A stretch of DNA of 21,737 nt from an uncultured Oscillospiraceae bacterium (GCA_910588935.1 CAJUSM010000028.1:1-21737); one strand, 5' to 3'; shown: positions 7,453 through 15,812, numbered from the stretch's first letter. Program-made: numbers and translations. The notes: generated by a model from the sequence alone, not told the origin.

Positions 7453-8246
7453 TCGCTTCCCTCCTTGTCCAAAAGCTCCAGAAGGCCGGAGATCCTGTGG
7501 ATACAGCACAGGTCTTTTGAAGGCGCGGGCTCGTCAATGCTCTGGTCAAGAGCCTGAACATGGTCGATTCCAAAACTCTTATCCACATCGGGCCGCCAAA
7601 TGGACTTCGCGCATATCTGAATGGGAAAAATGCCCAGTTGGGCTGCGCCCTCGCAATTTTTGGGGTTATCGTCCACAAAGACTGTCCGCTCCGGGGGAAG
7701 GCCGATTTTTGAGAGGGCGTCTCGAAACATTTGCGGGTCAGGTTTTAATGTGCCTAGCTCGTAGCTGAACGTGGTGCAGTAGAAGTATTGCAGAATATCA
7801 AAATGCTCCAGCAGCGGGAGGATGGAGGGCCATGTATCGGAGATAATGCCAAGCCGGTATTTGCCGTGCAGGGCCTTTAGCGTCTCGATGGTGTCGTCAA
7901 ACAGGCGGTAATTGTCGTCTTTGTTATTCACTTTATCGTCCGCCACAGCTTGCAGTTCTGCGTCTGTCAGCTTCAAGCCCAGTTCGCTGGCAAGCACCCT
8001 GTAGTACCGCAGAAAAATCTGATACTCCTCCTCTATGTCGAGTACAGGCCGGCTATATTCCACTGCCCGCTCCTCCGCGGCCCGGTCTTTGGCGGCTTTT
8101 ACCTGTTCTGGCGGCAAGGCGGCTAATTGTTCAGGAGAGAAGTAGCGCTTGGCGAAGTTGGAGAACATAAAGCTGCCCGAGGGTGGGTACAGCAGGGTTC
8201 CTCCCAGGTCCAAAAAAATCCCTTTTACTTTGGAAAGCCTGTCCAT
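7440..8246 (-). CDS. HAD-superfamily hydrolase
   Basis: The 268-residue protein has the four HAD motifs: I FLDLGGTLL with nucleophile Asp13, II IISDTW with Ser, III LKPDPQMF with Lys, and IV VFVDDNPKN. A helical cap lies between motifs I and II. The residue two after the nucleophile, normally the Asp that acts as general acid in phosphatases, is Gly15. This occurs in some HAD branches but leaves the reaction open. GAAAGGAG lies upstream of the ATG and a clear promoter precedes it. It is the first gene of an operon with the DUF1836 protein. The substrate is unknown. Confidence 0.88.
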   Translation of the reverse strand: MDRLSKVKGIFLDLGGTLLYPPSGSFMFSNFAKRYFSPEQLAALPPEQVKAAKDRAAEERAVEYSRPVLDIEEEYQIFLRYYRVLASELGLKLTDAELQAVADDKVNNKDDNYRLFDDTIETLKALHGKYRLGIISDTWPSILPLLEHFDILQYFYCTTFSYELGTLKPDPQMFRDALSKIGLPPERTVFVDDNPKNCEGAAQLGIFPIQICAKSIWRPDVDKSFGIDHVQALDQSIDEPAPSKDLCCIHRISGLLELLDKEGSEWNR

Positions 8247-8271
8247 AATATCGTCTCCTTTCGTTTTTTCT

Positions 8272-8300
8272 ATTGTAAGCTATGGGGGGCGATTTGTCAA
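8272..8300 (-). promoter_or_regulatory. Sigma-A-type promoter of the HAD-DUF1836 operon
   Basis: On the minus strand a perfect TTGACA (8295-8300), a 17-base spacer and TACAAT (8272-8277) lie 26 bases before the HAD start codon. It faces away from the pcrA promoter 15 bases to its right. Confidence 0.8.
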
Positions 8301-8315
8301 TTTTCCGTCCACCCG

Positions 8316-8344
8316 TTGCCTTTCCTTTCCGCATATGTTAAAAT
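8316..8344 (+). promoter_or_regulatory. Sigma-A-type promoter of pcrA
   Basis: TTGCCT (8316-8321), a 17-base spacer and TAAAAT (8339-8344) lie 40 bases before the pcrA start codon. The -35 matches 4 of 6 and the -10 matches 5 of 6. Confidence 0.6.
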
Positions 8345-8384
8345 CAAGAGGCAAAGAATTATCCCAGAGAGGTTTTGTGAATTC

Positions 8385-10757
8385 ATGGAATACAATCAAC
8401 AGGAAATACTGGAGCTGCGGCGAAAGGTCTTGGAAAAAGATTTTTCCCGGATGAACCAGCGCCAGCAGGAGGCGGTCTTCCACACAGAGGGCCCTCTGCT
8501 TATTTTGGCCGGGGCCGGCAGCGGGAAGACCACGGTACTGGTAAACCGCATTGCCAACCTGGTGCGCTACGGCAAGGCCTACCACAGTTCTTTTCTGCAG
8601 CCAGAGCTTACCGCTGAGGACCTGGAGCTGTGCCAGGGCTATTTGCAGGGAGAGGAGTTGCCAGGCATTGCCCGGGCCAGGCTTTCTGTTTCAGCCTGCC
8701 TGCCCTGGAAGATTATGGCCATTACCTTTACCAATAAGGCCGCCGGCGAGTTAAAGGACCGGCTCTGCGCCATGCTGGGGGAAGCGGGCGAGGAGATTTG
8801 GGCTTCTACCTTCCACTCCAGCTGTGCCCGTATGCTCCGCCGGGATGGGGACAGGCTGGGATATACCAGCCATTTTACCATTTATGATACCGACGACAGC
8901 CGCCGGTTAATGAAAGAAGTGATGCGGGAGCTGGAAATCACTGAAAAATCTCTGTCGCACAAGGCCATTTTGTCCGAGATTTCCCAGGCAAAGGACAGCC
9001 TGATTGGGCCGGAGGAGTACGAGGCGGAAGCCGGGGCGGATTTCCGGCTCAAGCTAATCGCCAGGGCCTACCGGGTTTACCAGCGCCGGTTGGCCGATGG
9101 GGACGCGATGGATTTTGACGACCTGCTGGTAAACACGGTCCGGCTGTTCGAAACCTGCCCGGATGTGCTGGAATATTATCAGGACCGTTTCCGCTATATT
9201 ATGGTGGACGAGTACCAGGATACCAACCATGCCCAGTACCGTTTTGTCAGCCTGCTGGCCAAAAAGTCAGACAATCTGTGTGTGGTAGGCGATGATGACC
9301 AGAGTATCTATAAATTCCGCGGGGCAACCATTGAGAATATCATGAACTTTGAAGAGGACTTCCCAGGGGCCAAGGTGGTGCGCTTGGAGCAGAACTACCG
9401 CTCTACCCAGAATATTTTGGACGCGGCCAACGCGGTAATCGCCAACAACCGGGAGCGCAAGGGGAAAACCTTGTGGACCGCTGCCGGGGCCGGGGAAAAA
9501 ATCCGCCTGCATACGGCGGAAAACGAACAGGACGAGGCCGAGCGGGTGGCAAAAACCATCTTAGATGGAGTGGCGGGGGGGCGAAAGTTTTCCGATTACG
9601 CCATTCTCTACCGCATGAATTCCCAATCCTTAACCTTTGAGAGAATGTTTGCCCTCTCTGGCATTCCCCACCGGATTATTGGGGGACATCGCTTTTTCGA
9701 CCGGAAAGAGGTGCGGGATATGATTGCCTACCTCAGCGTAATTAACAACCCTGAGGATGAAATCCGCCTGCGCAGAATCATCAATACCCCCAAGCGGGGC
9801 ATTGGTGACAAAACTGTGGACACCGCCTCTCAGATTGGCCAGCAGATCGGGGAATCCATGTTCCAGGTAATCGGCCATCCCCAAGATTTTCCCGCGATTT
9901 CCCGCGGTGCCGCCAAGCTTTTGCCCTTTGCGGCCATGATGGGAGAGTTGATCGAGAAAAATCAGAACAGCATGGCCCCCAGCGAGCTGTACGCCCAACT
10001 GCTGGAGCAGACAGGCTACTTGAATTTTTTGCGCGCCGATGAACCGGAAAAGGCGGAGGGGCGTATAGAAAACGTGCAGGAGCTTTCCACCATGCTTCAG
10101 CGCTACGAGCAGGAAAACGGAGAAGAGGCCAGCCTTTCCGGCTTTTTGGAGGAGGTCTCCCTATTTACGGATATTGACAATTACGACCAGCAGGCCGATT
10201 CTGTGGTGCTTATGACCGTTCACTCTGCCAAGGGCCTAGAGTTCCCTATGGTGTTTTTGCCTGGCTGGGAGGAGGGCGTGTTTCCAGGCAACGCCGTGCT
10301 GTACGACCCCACCCAGGTGGAGGAGGAGCGCCGCCTGGCCTATGTGGCCATTACCCGGGCCAGGGAGGAGCTATATATTTACCATGCCGAAACCAGAATG
10401 ATTTTTGGCTCTACCACCCACAACCGGCTTTCCCGTTTTGTAGGCGAAATTCCCCAGGAACTGCTGGCCTGCAGCCGCTCCCGTGAACATGCCCCCCGTA
10501 CCTCTGTGTTTTCCGCGGAAGGCCGGCCGGCGGCCAAGGCGGCCTCCAAAACGGTTCCCGCTTACCGCCCCCGGCCTTATGCGCCAGCCCCGGCAGGTAC
10601 ATATCACCCTGGAGACACAGTAGCCCATAAGGTTTTTGGGCCCGGTGTGGTTCTTTCCGCCAAGGCCATGGGCAATGATTCGCTTTTGGAGATCGCCTTT
10701 GAAAAGGTAGGCACAAAAAAGCTAATGGCCAATTTTGCCCGCTTGGAAAAGCTGTAG
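8385..10757 (+). CDS. pcrA: ATP-dependent DNA helicase PcrA/UvrD
   Basis: The 790-residue superfamily 1A helicase has all motifs: Walker A GAGSGKT (43-49), Ia ITFTNKAA (113-120), II VDEYQD (274-279), III GDDDQSIY (302-309), IV QNYRST (336-341), V TVHSAKGLEF and VI YVAITRAREELY. About 45 residues (62-108) separate motifs I and Ia, more than in Bacillus PcrA. The C-terminus (PGDTVAHKVFGPGVVLS onward) fits the Tudor-like domain that contacts RNA polymerase. The frame extends upstream to 8127, but that part is antisense to the HAD gene. ATG 8385 has AGAGAGG 12 bases before it. The helicase serves DNA repair and removal of replication and transcription blocks. No terminator follows. Confidence 0.95.
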   Translation: MEYNQQEILELRRKVLEKDFSRMNQRQQEAVFHTEGPLLILAGAGSGKTTVLVNRIANLVRYGKAYHSSFLQPELTAEDLELCQGYLQGEELPGIARARLSVSACLPWKIMAITFTNKAAGELKDRLCAMLGEAGEEIWASTFHSSCARMLRRDGDRLGYTSHFTIYDTDDSRRLMKEVMRELEITEKSLSHKAILSEISQAKDSLIGPEEYEAEAGADFRLKLIARAYRVYQRRLADGDAMDFDDLLVNTVRLFETCPDVLEYYQDRFRYIMVDEYQDTNHAQYRFVSLLAKKSDNLCVVGDDDQSIYKFRGATIENIMNFEEDFPGAKVVRLEQNYRSTQNILDAANAVIANNRERKGKTLWTAAGAGEKIRLHTAENEQDEAERVAKTILDGVAGGRKFSDYAILYRMNSQSLTFERMFALSGIPHRIIGGHRFFDRKEVRDMIAYLSVINNPEDEIRLRRIINTPKRGIGDKTVDTASQIGQQIGESMFQVIGHPQDFPAISRGAAKLLPFAAMMGELIEKNQNSMAPSELYAQLLEQTGYLNFLRADEPEKAEGRIENVQELSTMLQRYEQENGEEASLSGFLEEVSLFTDIDNYDQQADSVVLMTVHSAKGLEFPMVFLPGWEEGVFPGNAVLYDPTQVEEERRLAYVAITRAREELYIYHAETRMIFGSTTHNRLSRFVGEIPQELLACSRSREHAPRTSVFSAEGRPAAKAASKTVPAYRPRPYAPAPAGTYHPGDTVAHKVFGPGVVLSAKAMGNDSLLEIAFEKVGTKKLMANFARLEKL

Positions 10758-10829
10758 GGCCGCTTTATGGACGGATAAAAGCCGAGGCCATCAGGCAATC
10801 CGCCAAAAACAGCTGAAGGAGCGATGTTT

Positions 10830-11528
10830 ATGAAAATTTGCATTACCGTGCCAAAACGCTTTGCCGCGGTGGAAGAGCTGCCCAGGGCTTTCTTCTCTGG
10901 TCCTGACGCCCAGCTTTTTGTATTGCCCGAGGGTTTCCTTCGGTCTCAGGAGGAGCTTAATCTGGCCCTGAAGCTGACCAAGGAGCTGCCTGCCACAGTG
11001 GTGGCGGGCTATCGGGAGGGGCACTTTGAGAAAGCCTTGACCATTGAAAGGGGCAGGGTGGTAGATGAATACACCAAGTGCATTTTAACCAGCGGGGAAA
11101 AGGCAAAGGGAAAACAGGCAGGGGATGAGATCCGCTGCCTGAACAGCCGTTTTGGCAAAATTGCGGCGCCTGTTTGCTATGAGCTCCATTTCCCCGAGGT
11201 CTGCCGGATGATGGCTCTGGAAAATCCGGTGCTCATGGTAAACCCCATTGGAACCGGGATGTACCACGACCTGCAGTACGGCCAGTGGCGGGCCTTGGCT
11301 CGAGCCCGGGCCATTGAGAACGAGGTGCCGGTAGTGGGCTGCTGCCACTTTTGCGGCCCAATTCCCCTTGCGTTTGCTTTTGGGGCAGGGGGAGAGCCTT
11401 TGCTGGATGTTCGGGAAAGGGGCGGCTCCTTCATGGCAGAGGTGGAAATAACCGGGGACAAGCCCATTGGCTATATGAAGGACCGGAGGCCCCAGCTTTT
11501 TGCGGGATTAAGCGCCAATCCCCATTAA
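10830..11528 (+). CDS. Nitrilase-superfamily carbon-nitrogen hydrolase
   Basis: The 232-residue protein carries the Glu-Lys-Cys triad of the superfamily: Glu34 in VLPEGF, Lys83 in YTKCIL and Cys116 in APVCYELHFPE. At 232 residues it is shorter than most members (about 260-300), mainly between Glu and Lys. An ATG at 10824 lies only two bases after AAGGAG; ATG 10830 has the proper 8-base spacing and is preferred. Such enzymes cleave amides or nitriles through a Cys thioester. The substrate is unknown. It lies 72 bases after pcrA and 28 bases before the GNAT gene. Confidence 0.88.
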   Translation: MKICITVPKRFAAVEELPRAFFSGPDAQLFVLPEGFLRSQEELNLALKLTKELPATVVAGYREGHFEKALTIERGRVVDEYTKCILTSGEKAKGKQAGDEIRCLNSRFGKIAAPVCYELHFPEVCRMMALENPVLMVNPIGTGMYHDLQYGQWRALARARAIENEVPVVGCCHFCGPIPLAFAFGAGGEPLLDVRERGGSFMAEVEITGDKPIGYMKDRRPQLFAGLSANPH

Positions 11529-11556
11529 AAACCAAAATCTAAGAAAAAAGAGAAAA

Positions 11557-12042
11557 ATGGTAACACTACTGGAGAACCAAGATGAGAAAGAACAGGTCTG
11601 CCGGGAAGTACTCCAAGCCTTGCCAGACTGGTTTGGCAATCCGGAAAGCCTGGAGGAATACGCCCGAAACTGTCGGGAGCTGCCCCTTTGGGCAGAACAG
11701 GAAGAGGGGTTGGTTAAAGGCTTTATCGCCTACAAACCCACCAGCCCCTATGCCGGCGAAATTCATGTGATGGGGGTACGGCCAGGCTTTCACCGCCAGG
11801 GTTTGGGAAAAAGACTGTTTCAGGCCCTCCAGGCCTATGCCCAGGAGCAGGGCTGCCGGTTCCTTACGGTAAAAACCGTTGCTATGGGCCGTTATCCTGA
11901 TTATGACAAAACCAATCTGTTTTACCAGAGCCTGGGCTTTCAAGAGCTGGAATGTTTTCCAGAACTTTGGGACCCGGCCAATCCCTGCCAGGTATACATT
12001 ATGGCGGTGGGCGGACCAACGGGATATGAGGTGATAGAATGA
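11557..12042 (+). CDS. GNAT-family N-acetyltransferase
   Basis: The 161-residue protein contains the acetyl-CoA binding motif VRPGFHRQGLGKRLFQAL, with RQGLGK at 80-85, preceded by the strand EIHVMGV. A late FYQSLGFQELECF matches GNAT motif B. The ribosome binding site is weak (A-rich AAAAAAGAGAAAA), so it may depend on upstream translation. Its stop overlaps the ABC exporter start as ATGA at 12039-12042. It acetylates an unknown small molecule or protein; the exporter context makes a small molecule attractive, which is inference. Confidence 0.88.
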   Translation: MVTLLENQDEKEQVCREVLQALPDWFGNPESLEEYARNCRELPLWAEQEEGLVKGFIAYKPTSPYAGEIHVMGVRPGFHRQGLGKRLFQALQAYAQEQGCRFLTVKTVAMGRYPDYDKTNLFYQSLGFQELECFPELWDPANPCQVYIMAVGGPTGYEVIE

Positions 12043-13760
12043 AAAAATTGCTGGTCTACATGAAAGAATACAAAAAAGAATGTGTTCTTGGCCCCCTGTT
12101 TAAGCTGCTGGAGGCCTCTTTTGAATTGTTGGTGCCCATGGTGATGGCTGCGGTTATTGATACAGGCATTGCCCATGGGGATAAGAATTACATTATCCGC
12201 ATGTGCCTTGTATTGGTGGGCTTAGGGGTGGTAGGCCTTGTCTGCTCAATTACCGCCCAGTTTTTTGCCGCCAAGGCCAGTGTGGGCTTTGCTGCCAAAA
12301 TCCGCCAGGCCCTGTTTGGCCGTATACAGGGCTTAAGCTATGCCCAGATGGACCAGCAGGGCTCTGCAACCCTGATTACACGGATGACAAGCGATATCAA
12401 TCAGGTGCAGAACGGCATGAACCTAACCCTGCGCCTGCTGCTCCGCTCTCCCTTTGTGGTGTTCGGGGCCATGGCCATGGCATTTATGATCGACTGGAAA
12501 GCCGCCCTGGTATTCGCGGTGGTGATCCCCCTGCTTTCCGTGGTGGTTTTTGGCGTAATGCTGTGGACCATGCCCAGGTACAAGCAGGTTCAGGCTGGGC
12601 TGGACCGGGTGCTGGGGGCCACCAGGGAAAACCTGACCGGCGTGCGGGTGGTAAGGGCCTTTGGCCGAGAGCAGGCGGAAACCCAGGCCTTTGAGGCGGA
12701 AAATGACCGGCTGACCAGACTACAGGTGTTTGTGGCCAAGGTCTCGGCCCTTATGAACCCGGTTACCTATATTCTGATTAATCTGGGCACAGTGGCAGTC
12801 ATCTGGGCCGGGGCCAAGCAGGTGGACCAAGGTGTGATCACCCAGGGCGCGGTGGTGGCTTTGGTGAACTACATGGCCCAAATTCTGGTGGAGCTGGTAA
12901 AGCTTGCCAATCTAATCATCAACATTACCAAGGCCCTGGCCTGCGCCAACCGGGTAGCGGATGTGCTGGAGCTGGAGCCCGGCTTGGCCTCTCCCGCCCA
13001 GGGCCGGCAAGGCAGCGGGGCCAGTGTGGAGTTTCGGAAGGTGGGCCTAACCTACCAGGGCTCAGGGGAACCGGCGCTAGAGGGAATCACCTTCTCTGCC
13101 GGGGCAGGCCAAACCATTGGCGTAATTGGAGGCACAGGCAGCGGCAAGAGCTCTGTGGTAAACCTGATTCCCCGGTTTTACCAGGCCACTGCCGGCCAGG
13201 TCTTGGTAGGCGGTGTGGATGTGGCTTGCTGGCCTTTGGATGAGCTGCGGCAAAAAATTGGCGTTGTGCCCCAAAAGGCCATGCTTTTTGCCGGTACTAT
13301 CCGGGAAAACCTGCTGTGGGGCCGTAAGGACGCAGGTGACCAGGAGCTGTGGCAGGCCCTTACTGCCGCGCAAGCCGCCGATTTTGTAAAGGACAAGCCC
13401 AAAGGCTTGGACGAGTTTGTAGAGCAGGGCGGAAAAAATTTCTCAGGGGGCCAGCGGCAGCGGCTTACCATTGCCCGGGCTCTGGTGCGCTGCCCGGAGA
13501 TCCTAATTTTGGACGACAGCGCCAGCGCTTTGGATTTTGCCACCGATGCCAAGCTTCGCCAAGCCATCCGGAACCTGCCCAACCGGCCAACAGTGTTTAT
13601 TGTTTCTCAGCGGGCCTCCTCCATTCGCTATGCAGACCAGATTGTGGTGCTGGACGATGGCATGGCGGTGGGGGTAGGCACCCACGACCAGTTGCTGGAG
13701 GATTGCCAGGTTTACCGGGAGATTTATGAGTCCCAGTTTGAAAGGGGGGAAGGGGCATGA
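12039..13760 (+). CDS. Heterodimeric ABC exporter, half with degenerate catalytic site
   Basis: The 573-residue half-transporter has a six-helix type IV exporter domain (about 1-310) and an ATPase domain. Walker A is GGTGSGKS (364-371), the signature FSGGQ (468-472) and Walker B ILILDD (488-493). The catalytic Glu is replaced by Asp493 and the switch His by Gln524 (IVSQR). This pattern marks the nonhydrolytic partner of TM287/288- or BmrCD-type heterodimers. Its signature is intact, so it completes the active site of its partner. Translation is coupled at both ends by ATGA overlaps. The substrate is unknown; such exporters move drugs, lipids or peptides. Confidence 0.93.
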   Translation: MKKLLVYMKEYKKECVLGPLFKLLEASFELLVPMVMAAVIDTGIAHGDKNYIIRMCLVLVGLGVVGLVCSITAQFFAAKASVGFAAKIRQALFGRIQGLSYAQMDQQGSATLITRMTSDINQVQNGMNLTLRLLLRSPFVVFGAMAMAFMIDWKAALVFAVVIPLLSVVVFGVMLWTMPRYKQVQAGLDRVLGATRENLTGVRVVRAFGREQAETQAFEAENDRLTRLQVFVAKVSALMNPVTYILINLGTVAVIWAGAKQVDQGVITQGAVVALVNYMAQILVELVKLANLIINITKALACANRVADVLELEPGLASPAQGRQGSGASVEFRKVGLTYQGSGEPALEGITFSAGAGQTIGVIGGTGSGKSSVVNLIPRFYQATAGQVLVGGVDVACWPLDELRQKIGVVPQKAMLFAGTIRENLLWGRKDAGDQELWQALTAAQAADFVKDKPKGLDEFVEQGGKNFSGGQRQRLTIARALVRCPEILILDDSASALDFATDAKLRQAIRNLPNRPTVFIVSQRASSIRYADQIVVLDDGMAVGVGTHDQLLEDCQVYREIYESQFERGEGA

Positions 13761-15505
13761 AACAGAAAGCACAGAAGGGTACTCTGAAAAAGGTACTTCG
13801 GTATATCCGCCGGTACTGGTTCTTTGTGGGCCTCTCCGTGGCCCTGGCAGGGGTTTCGGTGGCGGCCTCCCTATATATCCCCATCCTCACCGGCGATGCG
13901 GTGGACCGCATTCTGGGGCCGAGGCAGGTGGACTTTCAGGCAATCTTTTTCCTTCTGGTCCAGGTCTGTGTGATTATTGGCCTGGCGGCCCTAGCCCAGT
14001 GGGTAATGAGCGTAATCAACAACCGGATTACCTACCGGGTGGTAAGAGATATTCGCAGCGAGGCGTTTCGCCGGCTGCAAAGCCTGCCTTTAAGCTATAT
14101 CGACGCCCATCCCGCCGGGGAGATTGTCAGCCGGGTAATCGCGGATGTGGACCAGTTTGCGGATGGCCTGCTTATGGGCTTTACCCAGCTGTTTACCGGG
14201 GTTATTACAATTTTAGGGACCCTAGGCTTTATGCTCTCTGTTAATGTGAACATTACTTTGGTGGTGCTGCTGGTTACGCCGGTATCCCTGGTGGTGGCGG
14301 CCTTTATTGCCAAGAGCACTTATCAAATGTTCCGCCTCCAGTCCCAGGTGCGGGGGGAGCAAACCGGCTTTGTAGAGGAGATGGTGGGCGGCCAAAAGGT
14401 GGTTCAGGCCTTTGGCCAGGAGAAGGAGGCTATGGGCCGGTTTGCCGAGATAAATGAGCGTCTGCGCAAGTGCTCTCTCCGGGCAATTTTCTTTTCCTCC
14501 ATTACCAACCCCTCCACCCGCTTTGTCAATTCTCTGGTATACACAGGGGTAGGCATTGTGGGGGCTCTGTCTGTAGTAAGCGGCAGGCTTACTGTTGGCC
14601 AGCTGAGTTGTTTCCTCAGCTACGCCAACCAGTATACCAAGCCCTTTAACGAGATTTCCGGCGTGGTTACTGAGCTGCAGAACGCTTTGGCCTGCGCGGC
14701 CCGAGTGTTCGAGCTCATTGAAGAGCCCCCTCAAACTCCCGACCAGCCAGGAGCTTTGGTATTGGAGGAGCCGACCGGTGCGGTAGCCATTGACCAGGTA
14801 TACTTCTCTTATCGCCCTGGCCAGCGGCTGATTGAGGATTTCAGCCTGCAGGTGCGCCCTGGCCAGCGGGTGGCTCTGGTGGGCCCCACTGGGTGCGGCA
14901 AAACTACAGTAATTAACCTGCTTATGCGCTTTTACGATGTGAACTCCGGCGTAATTCAGGTAGACGGCCAGAATATTCGAGAGATCACCAGGCATAGCCT
15001 GCGCCGGAACTATGGCATGGTACTCCAGGATACTTGGCTAAAGCAGGGCACAGTGCGGGAAAACATTGCTTACAGCCGGCCGGATGCCAGCCAGGAGGAG
15101 ATTGTAGCCGCGGCAAAGGCCGCCCATGCCCATAGCTTTATCAAGCGTTTGCCCAAGGGCTACGATACGGTAATCGGCAGCGAACAGGGGGGGCTGAGCC
15201 AGGGGCAGAAACAGCTGCTGTGTATTGCCAGGGTAATGCTCAGCCTGCCTCCCATGCTGATTCTGGATGAGGCCACTTCTTCCATTGACACCCGCACAGA
15301 GATTCGAATTCAAAAGGCCTTTGCCAAGATGATGAACGGCCGAACCAGCTTTATTGTGGCCCACCGGCTAAGCACCATACGGGACGCTGATGTGATTTTG
15401 GTAATGAAAGACGGCCATATTATTGAACAGGGCAGCCATCGGGAGCTGCTGGAAAAAGGCGGTTTTTACGCCCAGCTGTACAATAGCCAGTTTGCGGCCA
15501 GCTGA
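13757..15505 (+). CDS. Heterodimeric ABC exporter, catalytic half
   Basis: The 582-residue half-transporter has six membrane helices (about 20-300) and an ATPase domain with Walker A GPTGCGKT (376-383), Walker B LILDE with catalytic Glu505, and switch His536 in AHRLST. Its signature is LSQGQ (480-484) instead of LSGGQ, so the degenerate site forms from this signature plus the Walker motifs of the other half. That complementary pattern shows the two genes encode one heterodimer. It overlaps the preceding gene by ATGA, and a strong terminator starts 15 bases after its stop. Confidence 0.93.
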   Translation: MKQKAQKGTLKKVLRYIRRYWFFVGLSVALAGVSVAASLYIPILTGDAVDRILGPRQVDFQAIFFLLVQVCVIIGLAALAQWVMSVINNRITYRVVRDIRSEAFRRLQSLPLSYIDAHPAGEIVSRVIADVDQFADGLLMGFTQLFTGVITILGTLGFMLSVNVNITLVVLLVTPVSLVVAAFIAKSTYQMFRLQSQVRGEQTGFVEEMVGGQKVVQAFGQEKEAMGRFAEINERLRKCSLRAIFFSSITNPSTRFVNSLVYTGVGIVGALSVVSGRLTVGQLSCFLSYANQYTKPFNEISGVVTELQNALACAARVFELIEEPPQTPDQPGALVLEEPTGAVAIDQVYFSYRPGQRLIEDFSLQVRPGQRVALVGPTGCGKTTVINLLMRFYDVNSGVIQVDGQNIREITRHSLRRNYGMVLQDTWLKQGTVRENIAYSRPDASQEEIVAAAKAAHAHSFIKRLPKGYDTVIGSEQGGLSQGQKQLLCIARVMLSLPPMLILDEATSSIDTRTEIRIQKAFAKMMNGRTSFIVAHRLSTIRDADVILVMKDGHIIEQGSHRELLEKGGFYAQLYNSQFAAS

Positions 15506-15519
15506 CAAGAGAGAACCAG

Positions 15520-15559
15520 AAAAAGGGCAGGAGCTCCCAAAGGAGCTCCGGCCCTTTTT
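15520..15559 (+). terminator. Terminator of the pcrA-ABC exporter run
   Basis: AAAAAGGGC pairs with GCCCTTTTT and an inner GGAGCTCC pairs with GGAGCTCC around a CAAA loop; single A and G bases separate the two stem parts. The stem ends in TTTTT, a classic intrinsic terminator. Confidence 0.92.
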
Positions 15560-15735
15560 GATTGGCCTAAACTATGCAGGAAACCAGTATAGGCCATTGT
15601 TAGCTGCCTAAACCAGCTCCTTTTTTGGCATGTGCCGCGGTACCAAGCAGCACATCCATATAGTCTGGGGAAAGGGAGATCACCCCATAAAGGGACTTTG
15701 AGCGGCGCAAGGACGCACCAAAAAAAGCCAGCCGC
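15560..15735. other. Noncoding, hairpin-rich gap before dpaA
   Basis: I see no gene here. The gap holds a stem-loop with TGGCCTA/TAGGCCA arms (15563-15569, 15590-15596). Next is AGCTG/CAGCT followed by CCTTTTTT (about 15602-15625), weakly terminator-like on the plus strand. A third hairpin has ATGTGC/GCACAT arms (15630-15635, 15650-15655). On the minus strand its stem extends to 9 pairs with one G-U, around an 8-base loop containing the self-complementary GGTACC. The candidate -35 of the dpaA promoter overlaps the right end. Confidence 0.5.
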
Positions 15736-15744
15736 CATATTATG
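15716..15744 (+). promoter_or_regulatory. Candidate sigma-K promoter of dpaAB
   Basis: CACC (15716-15719), a 16-base spacer and CATATTATG (15736-15744) match the mother-cell sigma-K consensus (AC-type -35, 16-17 spacer, CATAnnnTA) with one mismatch in the -10. In Bacillus subtilis the dipicolinate synthase operon is sigma-K dependent, so site and biology agree. The predicted start lies near 15751-15755. Confidence 0.5.
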
Positions 15745-15750
15745 TACTAT

Positions 15751-15767
15751 CCCCGCCCAAAGCGGGG
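15751..15767 (+). promoter_or_regulatory. Hairpin at the predicted 5' end of the dpaAB message
   Basis: CCCCGC (15751-15756) pairs perfectly with GCGGGG (15762-15767) around a CCAAA loop. If the sigma-K promoter is right, this hairpin sits at the very 5' end of the message, a typical place for a stabilising element. Confidence 0.5.
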
Positions 15768-15812
15768 CAAGCCTCACCAAACAATATGGAACAGAAGGGA
15801 AAGTGGCCATCT

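Noticed and set aside
8127..8384. An N-terminal extension of PcrA from an ATG at 8127
   Set aside because: This part is antisense to the HAD gene, is not helicase-like, and both promoters lie inside it. ATG 8385 gives the normal PcrA N-terminus.
15630..15660. T-box riboswitch on the minus strand (TGGTACCGCG)
   Set aside because: No stem I with a specifier loop, no terminator and no minus-strand gene follow. A nine-position match is expected by chance in about one of six windows of this size.
15786..15812. An upstream ATG start for dpaA
   Set aside because: It has no ribosome binding site, and the added residues are not family-like; family similarity begins at the second Met.
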